A stretch of DNA of 64,000 bases from an uncultured Pseudomonadota bacterium. GTDB lineage: Bacteria; Pseudomonadota; Gammaproteobacteria; Steroidobacterales; Woeseiaceae. A program made the translations under genes and the position numbers. Numbering within the stretch: the stretch's first letter is position 1; each line of letters begins with the position of its first letter. Of the stretch, positions 51,577 to 60,661 are shown piece by piece. The notes under the pieces are model-generated. The model was not told the DNA's origin and did not search any database. It saw only the letters and a list, made by a program, of their open reading frames with translations. The stretch covers positions 124,001-188,000 of the forward strand of contig CAJXJW010000005.1 of NCBI GenBank assembly GCA_913055625.1, in the 5' to 3' direction.

Positions 51577-52395
51577 ATGGCCACCTATGCGATCGGTGAC
51601 TTGCAGGGTTGTTACGACCCCTTCCGGCATTTGCTGGACCGCATCGAATTCGACCCTGACGCCGACCGCCTGTGGCTCGTCGGCGACATCGTCAATCGCG
51701 GCCCCAAGTCGCTGAAAACGCTGCGCTACGTCGCCGGCCTGGGCGACGCCGTGATCAGCGTCCTCGGCAATCACGACCTGCACCTCCTAGCGCTCGCCGA
51801 GGGCGCGATCAAGTACTCGCCGCGTTTCGAAACGCTGTACAAGGTGCTCAACGCGCCGGACCTGCCGGAACTCGTCGCATGGCTGCGCACGCGGCCGCTC
51901 GCGCACTACGACGAGGAACTGGACACGCTGCTCGTGCACGCGGGCACCTGGCCTGCCTGGTCGGTCGACAAGACCCTCGCGCGCGCGGCCGAGGTGGAGC
52001 AGGCGCTGCAGGGGAAGAAATACCTGTCGCTTCTCACCAAGATGTACGGCAACACGCCGCGGCGCTGGTCCGGTTCGCTGAAGGGCAATCGTCGCCTGCG
52101 CTTCATCATCAACACGTTCACGCGCATGCGCATGCTGACGGCGTCGATGAGCCTCAACTTCGCGCACACCGGTTCACCGTGGCAAGCGCGGCGCGACCTG
52201 CGGCCGTGGTTCGATTTCGACAACCCGGGCCTTGGCGAGACGCGTGTCGTCTTCGGGCACTGGTCCGCGCTCGGCCTGATGGCGCTGCCGCGGCTCGTCA
52301 GCCTCGACACCGGCTGCGTCTGGGGCCGCCAGCTCACCGCGGTGCGCCTCGACCGCAAATTCCCGGAAGTCATCCAGGTGCCGGGGCAGCCTTAG
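51577..52395 (+). CDS. apaH: Symmetrical bis(5'-nucleosyl)-tetraphosphatase
   Basis: Hydrolyses Ap4A to ADP. The 272-residue phosphoesterase has GDLQGCYDPF (7-16), LVGDIVNRGPKSL and VISVLGNHDLHLL metal motifs, and LLVHAGTWPAW; all are ApaH features. Last of the lptD-surA-pdxA-rsmA-apaG-apaH run, 25 bases before the kynurenine genes. Confidence 0.97.
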   Translation: MATYAIGDLQGCYDPFRHLLDRIEFDPDADRLWLVGDIVNRGPKSLKTLRYVAGLGDAVISVLGNHDLHLLALAEGAIKYSPRFETLYKVLNAPDLPELVAWLRTRPLAHYDEELDTLLVHAGTWPAWSVDKTLARAAEVEQALQGKKYLSLLTKMYGNTPRRWSGSLKGNRRLRFIINTFTRMRMLTASMSLNFAHTGSPWQARRDLRPWFDFDNPGLGETRVVFGHWSALGLMALPRLVSLDTGCVWGRQLTAVRLDRKFPEVIQVPGQP

Positions 52396-52420
52396 GTACA
52401 CTGGTCCCCGGAGCCCTGCC

Positions 52421-52945
52421 ATGCGATCACTGAAAGCCTTCAACCTCGCGCAATGGATCGACGAGAACCGCGACCGGTTGCGACCGCCCGTCTGCAACCA
52501 GCAGGTGTTCGACGAGGACGATTTCATCGTCATGATCGTCGGCGGACCAAACGCGCGCGACGACTACCACGTGGACGAGGGCCCCGAGCTGTTCTACCAG
52601 ATCGAGGGCGAGATGCTGCTGAGGACGATGCAGGACGGCAAGCGCGTCGACATCCCCATCCGCGAGGGTGAGATGCTGCTGCTGCCGCCCCGCGTGCCGC
52701 ACTCGCCGCACCGTTTCACCGACACGGTGGGGCTCGTCGTTGAGCGCAAGCGCCTGGACCACGAACTCGATGGCTTCATCTGGTATTGCGACGAGTGCGA
52801 CCGGCCGTTGTACGAGGAATACGTGTACATCGACGATATCGTGGAGCAGCTTCCGCCGATCTTCGAACGGTTTTACGGCACCGAGGAAAACCGGCGCTGT
52901 GACGTCTGCGGCACGCTCAAGCCCGCGCCGGCAGAATCGACGTGA
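52421..52945 (+). CDS. nbaC: 3-hydroxyanthranilate 3,4-dioxygenase
   Basis: Opens the ring of 3-hydroxyanthranilate; the product cyclises spontaneously to quinolinate, the de novo NAD precursor. The 174-residue cupin has iron ligands His50, Glu56 and His94, substrate-binding Arg46, Arg98 and Glu109, and a C-terminal rubredoxin-like CDEC (123-126) and CDVC (160-163). These match the Cupriavidus enzyme within one or two positions. Its stop overlaps the GTG of kynU. Confidence 0.95.
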   Translation: MRSLKAFNLAQWIDENRDRLRPPVCNQQVFDEDDFIVMIVGGPNARDDYHVDEGPELFYQIEGEMLLRTMQDGKRVDIPIREGEMLLLPPRVPHSPHRFTDTVGLVVERKRLDHELDGFIWYCDECDRPLYEEYVYIDDIVEQLPPIFERFYGTEENRRCDVCGTLKPAPAEST

Positions 52946-54219
52946 CCGCCTACGTCGACTCACGGGAGTACGCGGCGGCGCGTGACCGCGCGGACCCGCT
53001 GTCGTCGTTCCGGGAACGCTTCTATTTCCCCGCGGAGAAGGACGGTCTGGCCCCGGTCTACCTGTGCGGCAATTCCCTCGGCCTGCAGCCGAAGCTCGCA
53101 GAACGCTACGTGCTGGACGAGTTGCGCAACTGGCGGGACTTCGCCGTGGACGGCCATTTCCATTCCGAGCGCCCCTGGCTCAGCTACCACCGGCAGGCCA
53201 CCGCCGGCTTCGCGGCGCTGACCGGCGCCGAGCCCGACGAAGTCGTCGCAATGAACACGCTGACCGTCAACCTGCACCTGCTGATGGCGAGCTTCTACCG
53301 GCCGACGCCCGAGCGCTACCGCATCGTCATCGAGGAGAAGGCGTTCCCGTCGGACCGCTATGCCGCGATGTCGCAGCTCCGGCTCGCGGGCTTCGACCCG
53401 GACGACGGCCTGCTCGAGTGGCGCGCGACGAACGACGCCGGCACGCTGGACATCCGCGACCTCGAAGCCCTGCTCGCGGAGCACGGCGACAGCGTCGCGC
53501 TACTGCTTCTGCCCGGCGTCCAGTACTACACGGGCCAGGTGCTCGACATGGCTGCCGTCTGCCGGCTCGGGCGGGAAGCCGGCAGCCGCGTCGGCCTGGA
53601 CCTCGCGCACGCCGTCGGCAACACGGAACTCGCGCTGCACGACTGGGCGCCGGACTTCGCCGCGTGGTGCACGTACAAGTACCTGAACGCCGGCCCGGGC
53701 GCGATTGCCGGCGCGTTCGTCCATTCGTCGCACTTCTCGCCGGAAAACCTGGAACAGTTGCACGGCTGGTGGGGCCACGAGGAGAAGACCCGCTTTCGCA
53801 TGTTGCCGACGTTCACGCCCGCGCACGGCGCGGAACTCTGGCAGATGAGCAATCCGCCGATCCTGTCGCTGGCGCCGGTCATCGCATCGCTGGAGCTGTT
53901 CCTGGAAGCCGGGCTGCCGGCGCTGCGGGCGAAGTCCGCGGACCTGACCGGCTACCTGGACTGGCTGATCGGCGAGCGCTACGCCGACCGCATAGCGTGC
54001 ATTACGCCGCGGGACGCACGGGGAGCCCAATTGTCCCTGCGCCTGCGTGACGCCGGCAGCCGGGGCCGCGCACTGTTCGACGCGCTGTGCGCGCTGAACG
54101 TGACCGGCGACTGGCGCGAACCGGACGTGATCCGGGTGGCGCCGGCGCCGCTGTACAACAGTTTCCGCGACGTCCACGAGTTCGCCGACCGGCTCGGCAC
54201 CGCGCTGGCGCAGGGCTGA
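52942..54219 (+). CDS. kynU: Kynureninase
   Basis: PLP enzyme cleaving 3-hydroxykynurenine to 3-hydroxyanthranilate and alanine. The 425-residue protein starts at GTG 52942, overlapping the dioxygenase stop. The PLP lysine is K246 in AAWCTYKYLNAGPG; YLCGNSLGLQPK, GLDLAHAVGN and the RFRMLPTFTPAHGAELWQMSNPP segment are diagnostic. Followed directly by kmo. Confidence 0.96.
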   Translation: MTAYVDSREYAAARDRADPLSSFRERFYFPAEKDGLAPVYLCGNSLGLQPKLAERYVLDELRNWRDFAVDGHFHSERPWLSYHRQATAGFAALTGAEPDEVVAMNTLTVNLHLLMASFYRPTPERYRIVIEEKAFPSDRYAAMSQLRLAGFDPDDGLLEWRATNDAGTLDIRDLEALLAEHGDSVALLLLPGVQYYTGQVLDMAAVCRLGREAGSRVGLDLAHAVGNTELALHDWAPDFAAWCTYKYLNAGPGAIAGAFVHSSHFSPENLEQLHGWWGHEEKTRFRMLPTFTPAHGAELWQMSNPPILSLAPVIASLELFLEAGLPALRAKSADLTGYLDWLIGERYADRIACITPRDARGAQLSLRLRDAGSRGRALFDALCALNVTGDWREPDVIRVAPAPLYNSFRDVHEFADRLGTALAQG

Positions 54220-55602
54220 GTGCCGCTCGAGGCCATCAATATCATCGGGGCGGGCCAGTGCGGCACGCTGCTCGCCATCATGCTCGCGCGGCAGGGCTTC
54301 ATCGTGGACGTCTTCGAGCGCAACCACGATCCGCGCGTACACGACGCGGAGGCCGGCCGGTCGATCAACCTCGCCCTCGCTGCCCGCGGTATCAACGCGC
54401 TGACGCACGCGGGCATGATCAACCAGGTCCGGCCGATGCTCGTGCCGATGCGCGGCCGCATGGTGCACCAGGCCGACGGGCGCAGTGACTTCCTGCCCTA
54501 CGGGCAGGCGAGCGACGAGGTCATCTATTCCGTCACGCGCTCGGACCTCAACGAGGTGCTGCTCGGTGCGGCGGACCGGATCCCGAACGTGCGCCTGCAT
54601 TTCCGCCAGCAGGCGATCGGCTACGACGCGCCGGACCGCACCGTCCACGTGAAGGACCTGAACGACGACAGCCTGTACGAGGTCGAGGCGCTGCCGCTGT
54701 TCGCGGCCGACGGCGCCGGCTCGATCATCCGCCGCTCGTTCGACGGCTCCGACACGTTCGGCGGCGTCGAGTCGCTGCTCCGGCACGGCTACAAGGAACT
54801 GACGATCCCGGCCGCGCCGGACGGTTCGCACCAGCTTCGCCCGGACGCGCTGCACATCTGGCCGCGCGGAGGCTTCATGCTGATCGCCCTGCCGAACCCC
54901 GGCGGCGACTTCACGCTGACGCTGTTCCTGCCGAACGTCGGTGATCCGGGTTTCTCGAGCCTCACGGACGAAAGCGCCGCGAGGGCCTTCTTCGATCAAC
55001 ATTTCGCCGACGTCGCGCCGCTCATCGACAACCTGGAGCACGACGTCGTGCACCGTCCGCTGGGCCTGCTCGGCACCGTGCGCTGCCGCCACTGGCACGA
55101 CCGCGGCAACGTCCTGCTGATCGGCGATGCCGCGCACGCCGTCGTTCCGTTTCACGGCCAGGGCATGAACCTCGCATTCGAGGACTGCGTCGTGTTCGAC
55201 CACCTGATGCGCACCGAGGGCGGCGACTGGGCGTACCTGTTCCGGCGTTTCGAGGAGCTGCAGCTCGCGAACGCAAACGCGATCGCCGACATGGCGCTCG
55301 AGAACTACATCGAGATGCGCGACACCGTGCGCGACCCGAAGTTCGCGCTGCGCAAGGCACTGGCGTTCGAACTGGAGCGGCGCCTGCCGGACTACTTCAT
55401 CCCGCGCTACTCGATGGTGATGTTCCACTCCGACATCCCGTACGCGGCGGCGCAGCAGCGCGGCGCCGTCCAGAAGCAGCTCATCGAGGAATTCACGGAG
55501 CGGGCCGAGCACCTGGACGACGTCGACATCGACGCCGCGGCCGCGGCCGTGCGCGAGCGCCTCGTACCGCTGGCCGACGTCAGGGTCGATCGTACACTCT
55601 GA
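54220..55602 (+). CDS. kmo: Kynurenine 3-monooxygenase
   Basis: FAD monooxygenase converting kynurenine to 3-hydroxykynurenine. The 460-residue protein has the FAD dinucleotide motif INIIGAGQCGTLLAIMLARQG (start of the fold near 6), the GRSINLALAARGI segment, and LLIGDAAHAVVPFHGQGMNLAFEDC, which is characteristic of KMO. It starts at GTG 54220 immediately after the kynU stop. Its end overlaps the convergent folA by 23 bases. Confidence 0.95.
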   Translation: MPLEAINIIGAGQCGTLLAIMLARQGFIVDVFERNHDPRVHDAEAGRSINLALAARGINALTHAGMINQVRPMLVPMRGRMVHQADGRSDFLPYGQASDEVIYSVTRSDLNEVLLGAADRIPNVRLHFRQQAIGYDAPDRTVHVKDLNDDSLYEVEALPLFAADGAGSIIRRSFDGSDTFGGVESLLRHGYKELTIPAAPDGSHQLRPDALHIWPRGGFMLIALPNPGGDFTLTLFLPNVGDPGFSSLTDESAARAFFDQHFADVAPLIDNLEHDVVHRPLGLLGTVRCRHWHDRGNVLLIGDAAHAVVPFHGQGMNLAFEDCVVFDHLMRTEGGDWAYLFRRFEELQLANANAIADMALENYIEMRDTVRDPKFALRKALAFELERRLPDYFIPRYSMVMFHSDIPYAAAQQRGAVQKQLIEEFTERAEHLDDVDIDAAAAAVRERLVPLADVRVDRTL

Positions 55603-56065
55603 ACTCGAACGCGTACGCGTGTCGCGCGTCGGCGGGATGCGACTCGGCCGACACCTGCCGCCACTCGCTGTCGTCCAGCGCCGGGAACGTCGTGTCGCCG
55701 TGGACCTCCGCGTCGACGACCGTGAGGTAGACGCGCGACGCCCGTGGCAGGAATGCCCGGTACAGTTCACCGCCGCCGATGACCATCAGCTCTTCGGCCT
55801 CCCCGGCCGCAGCGATCGCCTGCTCGACCGAATGCACGACGACCGCGCCGTCCGCCGCGTACGCGATGTCGCGCGTGACGACGATGTTCGTGCGCCCGGG
55901 CAGCGCGCGGCCCAGCGATTCCCAGGTCCGCCGCCCCATGACGACCGGCTTGCCGAGCGTTTGCGCCTTGAACCACCGAAAGTCGTCCGGCAGGTGCCAC
56001 GGCAGTTCGCCGTTCGCGCCGATGACGCCGTTGGACGCGGCGGCAACGATGAGACTGATACGCAC
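55580..56065 (-). CDS. folA: Dihydrofolate reductase
   Basis: Regenerates tetrahydrofolate, target of trimethoprim. The 161-residue protein has ISLIVAAASNGVIGANGELPWHLPDDFRWFK with the catalytic acid and Trp, VVMGRRTWESLGRALPGRTNIVVTR, and LMVIGGGELYRAFLPRASRVYLT. It lies 3 bases after thyA, which produces the dihydrofolate it reduces. Confidence 0.97.
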   Translation of the reverse strand: MRISLIVAAASNGVIGANGELPWHLPDDFRWFKAQTLGKPVVMGRRTWESLGRALPGRTNIVVTRDIAYAADGAVVVHSVEQAIAAAGEAEELMVIGGGELYRAFLPRASRVYLTVVDAEVHGDTTFPALDDSEWRQVSAESHPADARHAYAFEFRVYDRP

Positions 56066-56068
56066 TGT

Positions 56069-56863
56069 CTAGACGGCGACCTTGGCGGGAATGTGCGGGT
56101 GCGAGGCGTAGTTGAGGATCTCGAAGTCCTCGTAGCAATAGTCGAAGATCGACGCCGGCCGGCGCTTGATCGCGAGCCGCGGCAGCGGCAGCGGCTCGCG
56201 CCGGAGCTGCTCATCCGCCTGCTCGAGGTGGTTGCTGTACAGGTGACAGTCGCCGCCCGTCCAGATGAAGTCGCCGACCTGCAGGTCCGCCTGCTGCGCA
56301 AACAGGTGCGTCAGCAACGCGTACGAGGCGATGTTGAACGGCACGCCGAGGAAGATGTCCGCGCTGCGCTGGTACAGCTGGCAGGACAGGCGGCCGCCCG
56401 CGACGTAGAACTGGAACAGCGTGTGGCACGGCGGCAGCGCCATGCCGTCGATCTCGGCCACGTTCCAGGCACTGACGATGATGCGACGGGAATCCGGCGT
56501 CTCGCGAAGCTGGCGCATGACCGTCGCGATCTGGTCGTGCGTGCCGCCGTCCGGTGCGGGCCAGCTCCGCCACTGCACGCCGTAGATGGAGCCGAGGTCC
56601 CCGTTCTCGTCCGCCCACTCGTCCCAGATGCGGACACCGTTCTCCTTGAGGTACGCAATGTTGCTGTCGCCGGACAGGAACCACAGCAGTTCGTGGATGA
56701 TCGACTTCAGGTGCAGTTTCTTCGTGGTGACGAGCGGGAAGCCGCGGCCCAGGTCGAAGCGCATCTGGTGGCCGAAGACGCTCAACGTGCCGGTGCCGGT
56801 GCGGTCTTCCTTGGCGAAGCCCGTGTCGCGCACGCGGCGCATCAAGTCGAGATACTGTTGCAT
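56069..56863 (-). CDS. thyA: Thymidylate synthase
   Basis: Methylates dUMP to dTMP with methylene-THF. 264 residues, exactly the E. coli length, with catalytic Cys146 in [14 protein letters not shown] and the conserved [16 protein letters not shown] and [15 protein letters not shown] segments. One base separates it from lgt; folA follows, so the three form an lgt-thyA-folA operon. Confidence 0.98.
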   Translation of the reverse strand: MQQYLDLMRRVRDTGFAKEDRTGTGTLSVFGHQMRFDLGRGFPLVTTKKLHLKSIIHELLWFLSGDSNIAYLKENGVRIWDEWADENGDLGSIYGVQWRSWPAPDGGTHDQIATVMRQLRETPDSRRIIVSAWNVAEIDGMALPPCHTLFQFYVAGGRLSCQLYQRSADIFLGVPFNIASYALLTHLFAQQADLQVGDFIWTGGDCHLYSNHLEQADEQLRREPLPLPRLAIKRRPASIFDYCYEDFEILNYASHPHIPAKVAV

Positions 56864-56864
56864 G

Positions 56865-57662
56865 TCAGGCGGCCGGCTCCCGTTTCCGGTAGGCGAGGAA
56901 CAATAGGATAACGCCGGCGGCGATCATTGGCGCGGAAAGCAGCATGCCGGTGGTGAGCCAGCCCGCCGCCAGGTAGCCGCCATCGCCCATGTGCGCATCC
57001 GGGACACGGAAGAACTCGATGAACGTCCGGAATATCCCGTACAGCAGCAGGAACAGGCCGGACACGGCCATGTACGGCCGCGGCCGGGCGGAATACGCGT
57101 ACAGGATCACGAACAGCACGAGGCCCTCGAGCAGCGCCTCGTAGAGTTGCGTCGGGTGCAGCACCTGGCCGTTCACGTGGAAAGCCCAGGGCACGTCGGT
57201 CGGCTTGCCCCACAGCTCGCCGTTGATGAAGTTGCCGATGCGACCGGCGCCGAGCCCGATCGGCACGAACGGTGCAATGAAATCGGTCAGCTGCCACATC
57301 GTCCGGCCGATCCTGCGGCCGAACAGCCACATTGCGATCAGCACGCCGGCGAGGCCGCCGTGAAAGGACATGCCGCCCTTCCAGATCTTCAGAACATAGA
57401 GGGGGTCGGCGGCGATCTCGGCCCAGCCGTAGACGAGCGTGTAGCCGAGGCGGCCGCCCAGGATCACGCCGAGCATTGCATAGAACACGAGGTCGTCGAC
57501 CTGCTCGGGCCGGATCGGCGACTGCGGCAGACCGGCGCGCCGCCGCGCGAGCCACCAGCCGGCAACGAAGCCCACCACGTACATGAGGCCGTACCAGCGC
57601 ACGGCCACCGGGCCGATCGAGAAAATGATCGGGTCGATCTCGGGATAGACGAACATGAGCAT
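56865..57662 (-). CDS. lgt: Prolipoprotein diacylglyceryl transferase
   Basis: First enzyme of bacterial lipoprotein maturation: transfers diacylglycerol to the lipobox cysteine. The 265-residue protein has about seven transmembrane segments, [18 protein letters not shown] and the Lgt signature [15 protein letters not shown], plus [12 protein letters not shown]. Start ATG 57662 or, equally likely, 57656 two codons later. An open frame upstream to 58382 opposes the next gene and is not real. Confidence 0.96.
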   Translation of the reverse strand: MLMFVYPEIDPIIFSIGPVAVRWYGLMYVVGFVAGWWLARRRAGLPQSPIRPEQVDDLVFYAMLGVILGGRLGYTLVYGWAEIAADPLYVLKIWKGGMSFHGGLAGVLIAMWLFGRRIGRTMWQLTDFIAPFVPIGLGAGRIGNFINGELWGKPTDVPWAFHVNGQVLHPTQLYEALLEGLVLFVILYAYSARPRPYMAVSGLFLLLYGIFRTFIEFFRVPDAHMGDGGYLAAGWLTTGMLLSAPMIAAGVILLFLAYRKREPAA

Positions 57663-57752
57663 CCAGCACGGCGGTGTCGGCGCACAGTCTACCATCGCGG
57701 CGCGCCGCGTCCGATGCGGTATAGTCGATCGCCCGCCGCCGTGACACGACCA

Positions 57753-59813
57753 ATGCCGAACGCCCTCGCCCGCGAGACCAGCCCCTACCTGCTGCAGCAC
57801 GCCGACAACCCGGTGGACTGGCTGCCGTGGTCCGACGACGCGTTCGAGGCCGCGTGCCGCGACGACAAGCCGGTGCTGCTGTCCGTCGGCTACTCCGCCT
57901 GCCACTGGTGCCACGTGATGGCCCACGAGTCCTTCGAGGACGAAGCCATCGCCGCCGTCATGAACGACCTGTACGTGAACGTGAAGGTCGACCGCGAGGA
58001 GCGCCCTGACGTGGACAAGGTCTATCAGCTCGCCCACCAGCTGCTGACCCAGCGCGGCGGCGGCTGGCCGCTCACGATGTTTCTCGACCCGAAGACGCGG
58101 CGGCCGTTCTTCGGCGGCACCTATTTCCCGAACGAAGCCCGTTACGGCATGCCGTCGTTCCCGGACCTCCTGCGACAGGTGGCGAGCTACTTCCACGAGC
58201 AACGCGAGAAGGTGTCCGAGCAGGGCGGCCGGCTCGTCGACTTCATGGCCACGCTGGACCCCTCGCAGGCGGACAGCGAGGGCGACATCGACGGCCAGCC
58301 CATCGACGCCGCGCGGCAGACGCTCGCCCGGTCCTTCGATCGCGAGTTCGGCGGCTTCGGCACGGCGCCGAAGTTCCCGCACCCGGCAAACATCGGCTTC
58401 CTGCTGCGCCGCTGGCGCGCAACGGCCTACGACGCCGAGCCGGATCTCGACGCGCTGTTCATGGCGACGCTGTCACTCGGCCGGATGGCGGAAAGCGGGT
58501 TGTTCGACCACCTGGGCGGCGGCTTCTGCCGTTACTCCGTGGACCGCGAGTGGCAGATTCCGCATTTCGAGAAGATGCTGTACGACAACGGCCCGCTGCT
58601 CGCGCTGTACGCCGAGGCGTGGCTCGCGACCGGCGACACCGCCTACGCCGACGTCGCGCACGCCACGGCGGGCTGGATGCTTGCCGACATGCGTGCGCCG
58701 GACGGCGGCTTCTACGCCACCCGGGACGCGGATTCCGAGGGCGAGGAAGGCCGCTACTACGTCTGGACGCAGGACGATCTCCGGGAACGACTGTCAGCCG
58801 ACGAATGGACGGTGTTCGCCGAGCGCTTCGGCCTGGCCGGCGCACCGAATTTCGAGGGCCGCTGGCACCTGACCGCGAAACGCACCGTCTCCGACATCGC
58901 CGCGGACACCGGGCTCGACGAGGACACCGTGCGCCAGCGGCTCGAATCCGCGCGGGCCACGCTCTTCGACGCGCGCAGCCGGCGCGTCGAACCGGGGCGC
59001 GATGAGAAGAAGCTGTGCGCCTGGAATGCATTGGCGATCCGCGGGTTGGCCATCGCCGGCCGCGCGTTCGGCCGCGACGAGTACGCGGAGGCCGCGGTGC
59101 AGGGCCTGGCGTTCATCCGCCGGGAGCTGTACCGCGACGGGCGCCTGCTCGCCGTCTCGACCGCGGGCCAGTCCCGGTTCGCCGGCTACCTCGACGACTA
59201 CGCGTTCCTGCTGGACGCGCTGGTCGAGGTGCTCCAGCTGCGCTGGTCGGCGGACGACCTCGCGTTCGCGATCCACATTGCCGAGGCACTGCTCGAGCAC
59301 TTTGCCGATGCCGATGCCGGCGGCTTCTGGTTCACGGCCGACGACGCGGAAACGCTCGTCCACCGCCCGAAACCCTTTGCCGACGAGGCGCTCCCGTCCG
59401 GCAACGGGGTCGCCGCGTTCGCACTGCAGCGATTGGGCTACCTGCTCGGCGAGGAGCGCTACCTGGCCGCCGCCAGGGCAACGTTGCGCGCCGCCTGGCC
59501 CGCGATCAGCGAGTACCCGCACGGGCACGTGACGCTGCTCGGCGCGCTCGACGAGGCGCTGGCCCCGCCGGAGATCGTGATTCTCCGCGGCGACGAGGCG
59601 GAAATCGACCGCTGGCGGCGCTCGGCGGCGGCGCTGTACGCGCCACGGCGGCTGGTTTTCGCGATTCCGGCGGACGCCGGGGACCTCCCCGGAGCGCTCG
59701 CCGCGCGCGCCGCGCGCCCGGGCGAGACGCTGGCCTACCGCTGCAGCGGCACGGAATGCGGCCTCCCGGTCACGAGCTGGGAGGCTCTGGCGGCCCAAAT
59801 ATCCGGAAAGTAA
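57753..59813 (+). CDS. YyaL-type thioredoxin-domain protein
   Basis: A 686-residue member of the family of bacterial YyaL and human spermatogenesis-associated protein 20. The N-terminal thioredoxin-like domain (about 5-165) has the motif CHWCHVM (Cys50, Cys53) and the opening [22 protein letters not shown]; the rest is an alpha/alpha-barrel like glycoside hydrolases ([25 protein letters not shown] and [23 protein letters not shown]). The biochemical function is not established. It is divergent from lgt; the start ATG 57753 begins at the conserved motif. Confidence 0.9.
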   Translation: MPNALARETSPYLLQHADNPVDWLPWSDDAFEAACRDDKPVLLSVGYSACHWCHVMAHESFEDEAIAAVMNDLYVNVKVDREERPDVDKVYQLAHQLLTQRGGGWPLTMFLDPKTRRPFFGGTYFPNEARYGMPSFPDLLRQVASYFHEQREKVSEQGGRLVDFMATLDPSQADSEGDIDGQPIDAARQTLARSFDREFGGFGTAPKFPHPANIGFLLRRWRATAYDAEPDLDALFMATLSLGRMAESGLFDHLGGGFCRYSVDREWQIPHFEKMLYDNGPLLALYAEAWLATGDTAYADVAHATAGWMLADMRAPDGGFYATRDADSEGEEGRYYVWTQDDLRERLSADEWTVFAERFGLAGAPNFEGRWHLTAKRTVSDIAADTGLDEDTVRQRLESARATLFDARSRRVEPGRDEKKLCAWNALAIRGLAIAGRAFGRDEYAEAAVQGLAFIRRELYRDGRLLAVSTAGQSRFAGYLDDYAFLLDALVEVLQLRWSADDLAFAIHIAEALLEHFADADAGGFWFTADDAETLVHRPKPFADEALPSGNGVAAFALQRLGYLLGEERYLAAARATLRAAWPAISEYPHGHVTLLGALDEALAPPEIVILRGDEAEIDRWRRSAAALYAPRRLVFAIPADAGDLPGALAARAARPGETLAYRCSGTECGLPVTSWEALAAQISGK

Positions 59814-59849
59814 ACAGTTTTTGCACTCGCAACGGGCGTCCGTGGTCGA

Positions 59850-59855
59850 TATACT
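59850..59855 (+). promoter_or_regulatory. Candidate -10 box of the cold-shock gene
   Basis: TATACT, 156 bases before the start codon, with only a poor -35 (TCGCAA) 17 bases upstream. It would give a 5' leader of about 150 bases, similar to known cspA leaders. Confidence 0.4.
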
Positions 59856-59861
59856 TTGCCT

Positions 59862-60010
59862 CGCCTGAGAGTTAGCGGGCGATTTATGTAACCCGTTCAG
59901 ATGTTCCTCTTTGTAGTACACCTGCCTGTTTCATAAGTTAACGCAACACTTCAAGCACACCTGTCCCGCAAGGGGCGCTTTTTTATGAGTTTGATTCAAC
60001 AGGAAAGGTA
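59862..60010 (+). promoter_or_regulatory. Long 5' leader of the cold-shock gene with internal hairpin
   Basis: About 150 bases of comparatively AT-rich leader precede the cold-shock gene. Near 59963-59985 is CCCGCAAGGGG followed by CGC and six T, which could form a small stem with a T-run, i.e. an attenuator-like structure. Long leaders that fold differently in the cold are known for cspA mRNAs. Confidence 0.45.
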
Positions 60011-60217
60011 ATGGCTACAGTGACAGGAACCGTTAAGTGGTTCAACGAAGCAAAGGGCTTCGGCTTCATCGCACAGGAAGGTGGTCCCGACGTATTTGCG
60101 CACTTCAGCGCAATCCAAGGCTCGGGCTTCCGTACGCTGGCCGAAGGCCAGAAGGTCGAGTTCACGATCACGCAGGGCAAGAAAGGCCCGCAGGCCGAGA
60201 ACATCGTTCCGCTGTAA
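60011..60217 (+). CDS. Cold-shock domain protein
   Basis: A 68-residue single cold-shock domain with RNP1 KGFGFI (15-20) and RNP2 VFAHF (28-32), starting [17 protein letters not shown]. Binds single-stranded nucleic acid and acts as RNA chaperone. AGGAAAGG lies just before the ATG. A strong terminator follows; it is monocistronic. Which CspA/C/E type it is cannot be told from sequence alone. Confidence 0.96.
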   Translation: MATVTGTVKWFNEAKGFGFIAQEGGPDVFAHFSAIQGSGFRTLAEGQKVEFTITQGKKGPQAENIVPL

Positions 60218-60286
60218 GCGCTGGAGCACGAACGGGATCGGGCCGCTGGCAGTTCGCTGCCATCGCGGTTTGACATCCTGATACCG

Positions 60287-60317
60287 GGGGCAAGACACTT
60301 GTGTCTTGCCCCTTTTT
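60287..60317 (+). terminator. Strong intrinsic terminator of the cold-shock gene
   Basis: GGGGCAAGACAC (60287-60298) and GTGTCTTGCCCC (60301-60312) form a perfect 12-bp stem with a 2-base loop by count, followed by TTTTTG. Located 70 bases past the cold-shock stop and just before the ferritin-like gene. Confidence 0.92.
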
Positions 60318-60365
60318 GTTGCCTGCGATTTGTCGCGGCAGCGACCACGGACCAGGAGAACCGGA

Positions 60366-60650
60366 ATGGCGAGCGAAGGCTACCACGAGCCTGTTGATGA
60401 ATTGTCCGACGAGACCCGCGACATGCACCGGGCGATCGTGTCCCTGATGGAGGAACTCGAGGCCGTCGACTGGTACAACCAGCGCGTCGACGCCTGCAAG
60501 GATCCGGAACTCAAGCGCATCCTCGAGCACAATCGCGACGAGGAAAAGGAACACGCCGCGATGGTGCTCGAATGGATTCGCCGGCGCGACCCCAAGCTGG
60601 ACGGCGAACTGAAGGACTACCTGTTCACCGAGGGCAAGATCGGGCACTGA
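60366..60650 (+). CDS. Encapsulated-ferritin-type (EncFtn) iron-oxidising protein without encapsulin
   Basis: A 94-residue two-helix protein very close to EncFtn of Rhodospirillum rubrum: THEP-like HEPVDEL, HRAIVSLMEELEAVDWYNQRVDACKDPEL and HNRDEEKEHAAMVLEWIRRRDPKL, then YLFTEGKI. Likely ferroxidase ligands are Glu30, Glu60 and His63, with Trp36 conserved. It stops at GKIGH and lacks the C-terminal extension that targets EncFtn into encapsulin shells. No encapsulin gene is adjacent. The ATG at 60366 has AGGAGA 7 bases upstream; a frame from 60306 crosses the terminator and is not real. Confidence 0.88.
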   Translation: MASEGYHEPVDELSDETRDMHRAIVSLMEELEAVDWYNQRVDACKDPELKRILEHNRDEEKEHAAMVLEWIRRRDPKLDGELKDYLFTEGKIGH

Positions 60651-60661
60651 GCGGCCCGCCG

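Noticed and set aside
53500..55770. Very long minus-strand open frame opposite the kynurenine genes
   Set aside because: It is antisense to two well-supported enzymes; high GC content makes such shadow frames common, and its translation is Arg/Val/Asp-rich with no recognisable domain.
60306..60365. Longer N-terminus for the ferritin-like protein
   Set aside because: It would start inside the T-run of the cold-shock terminator, while the ATG at 60366 has a good ribosome site and matches the family start.
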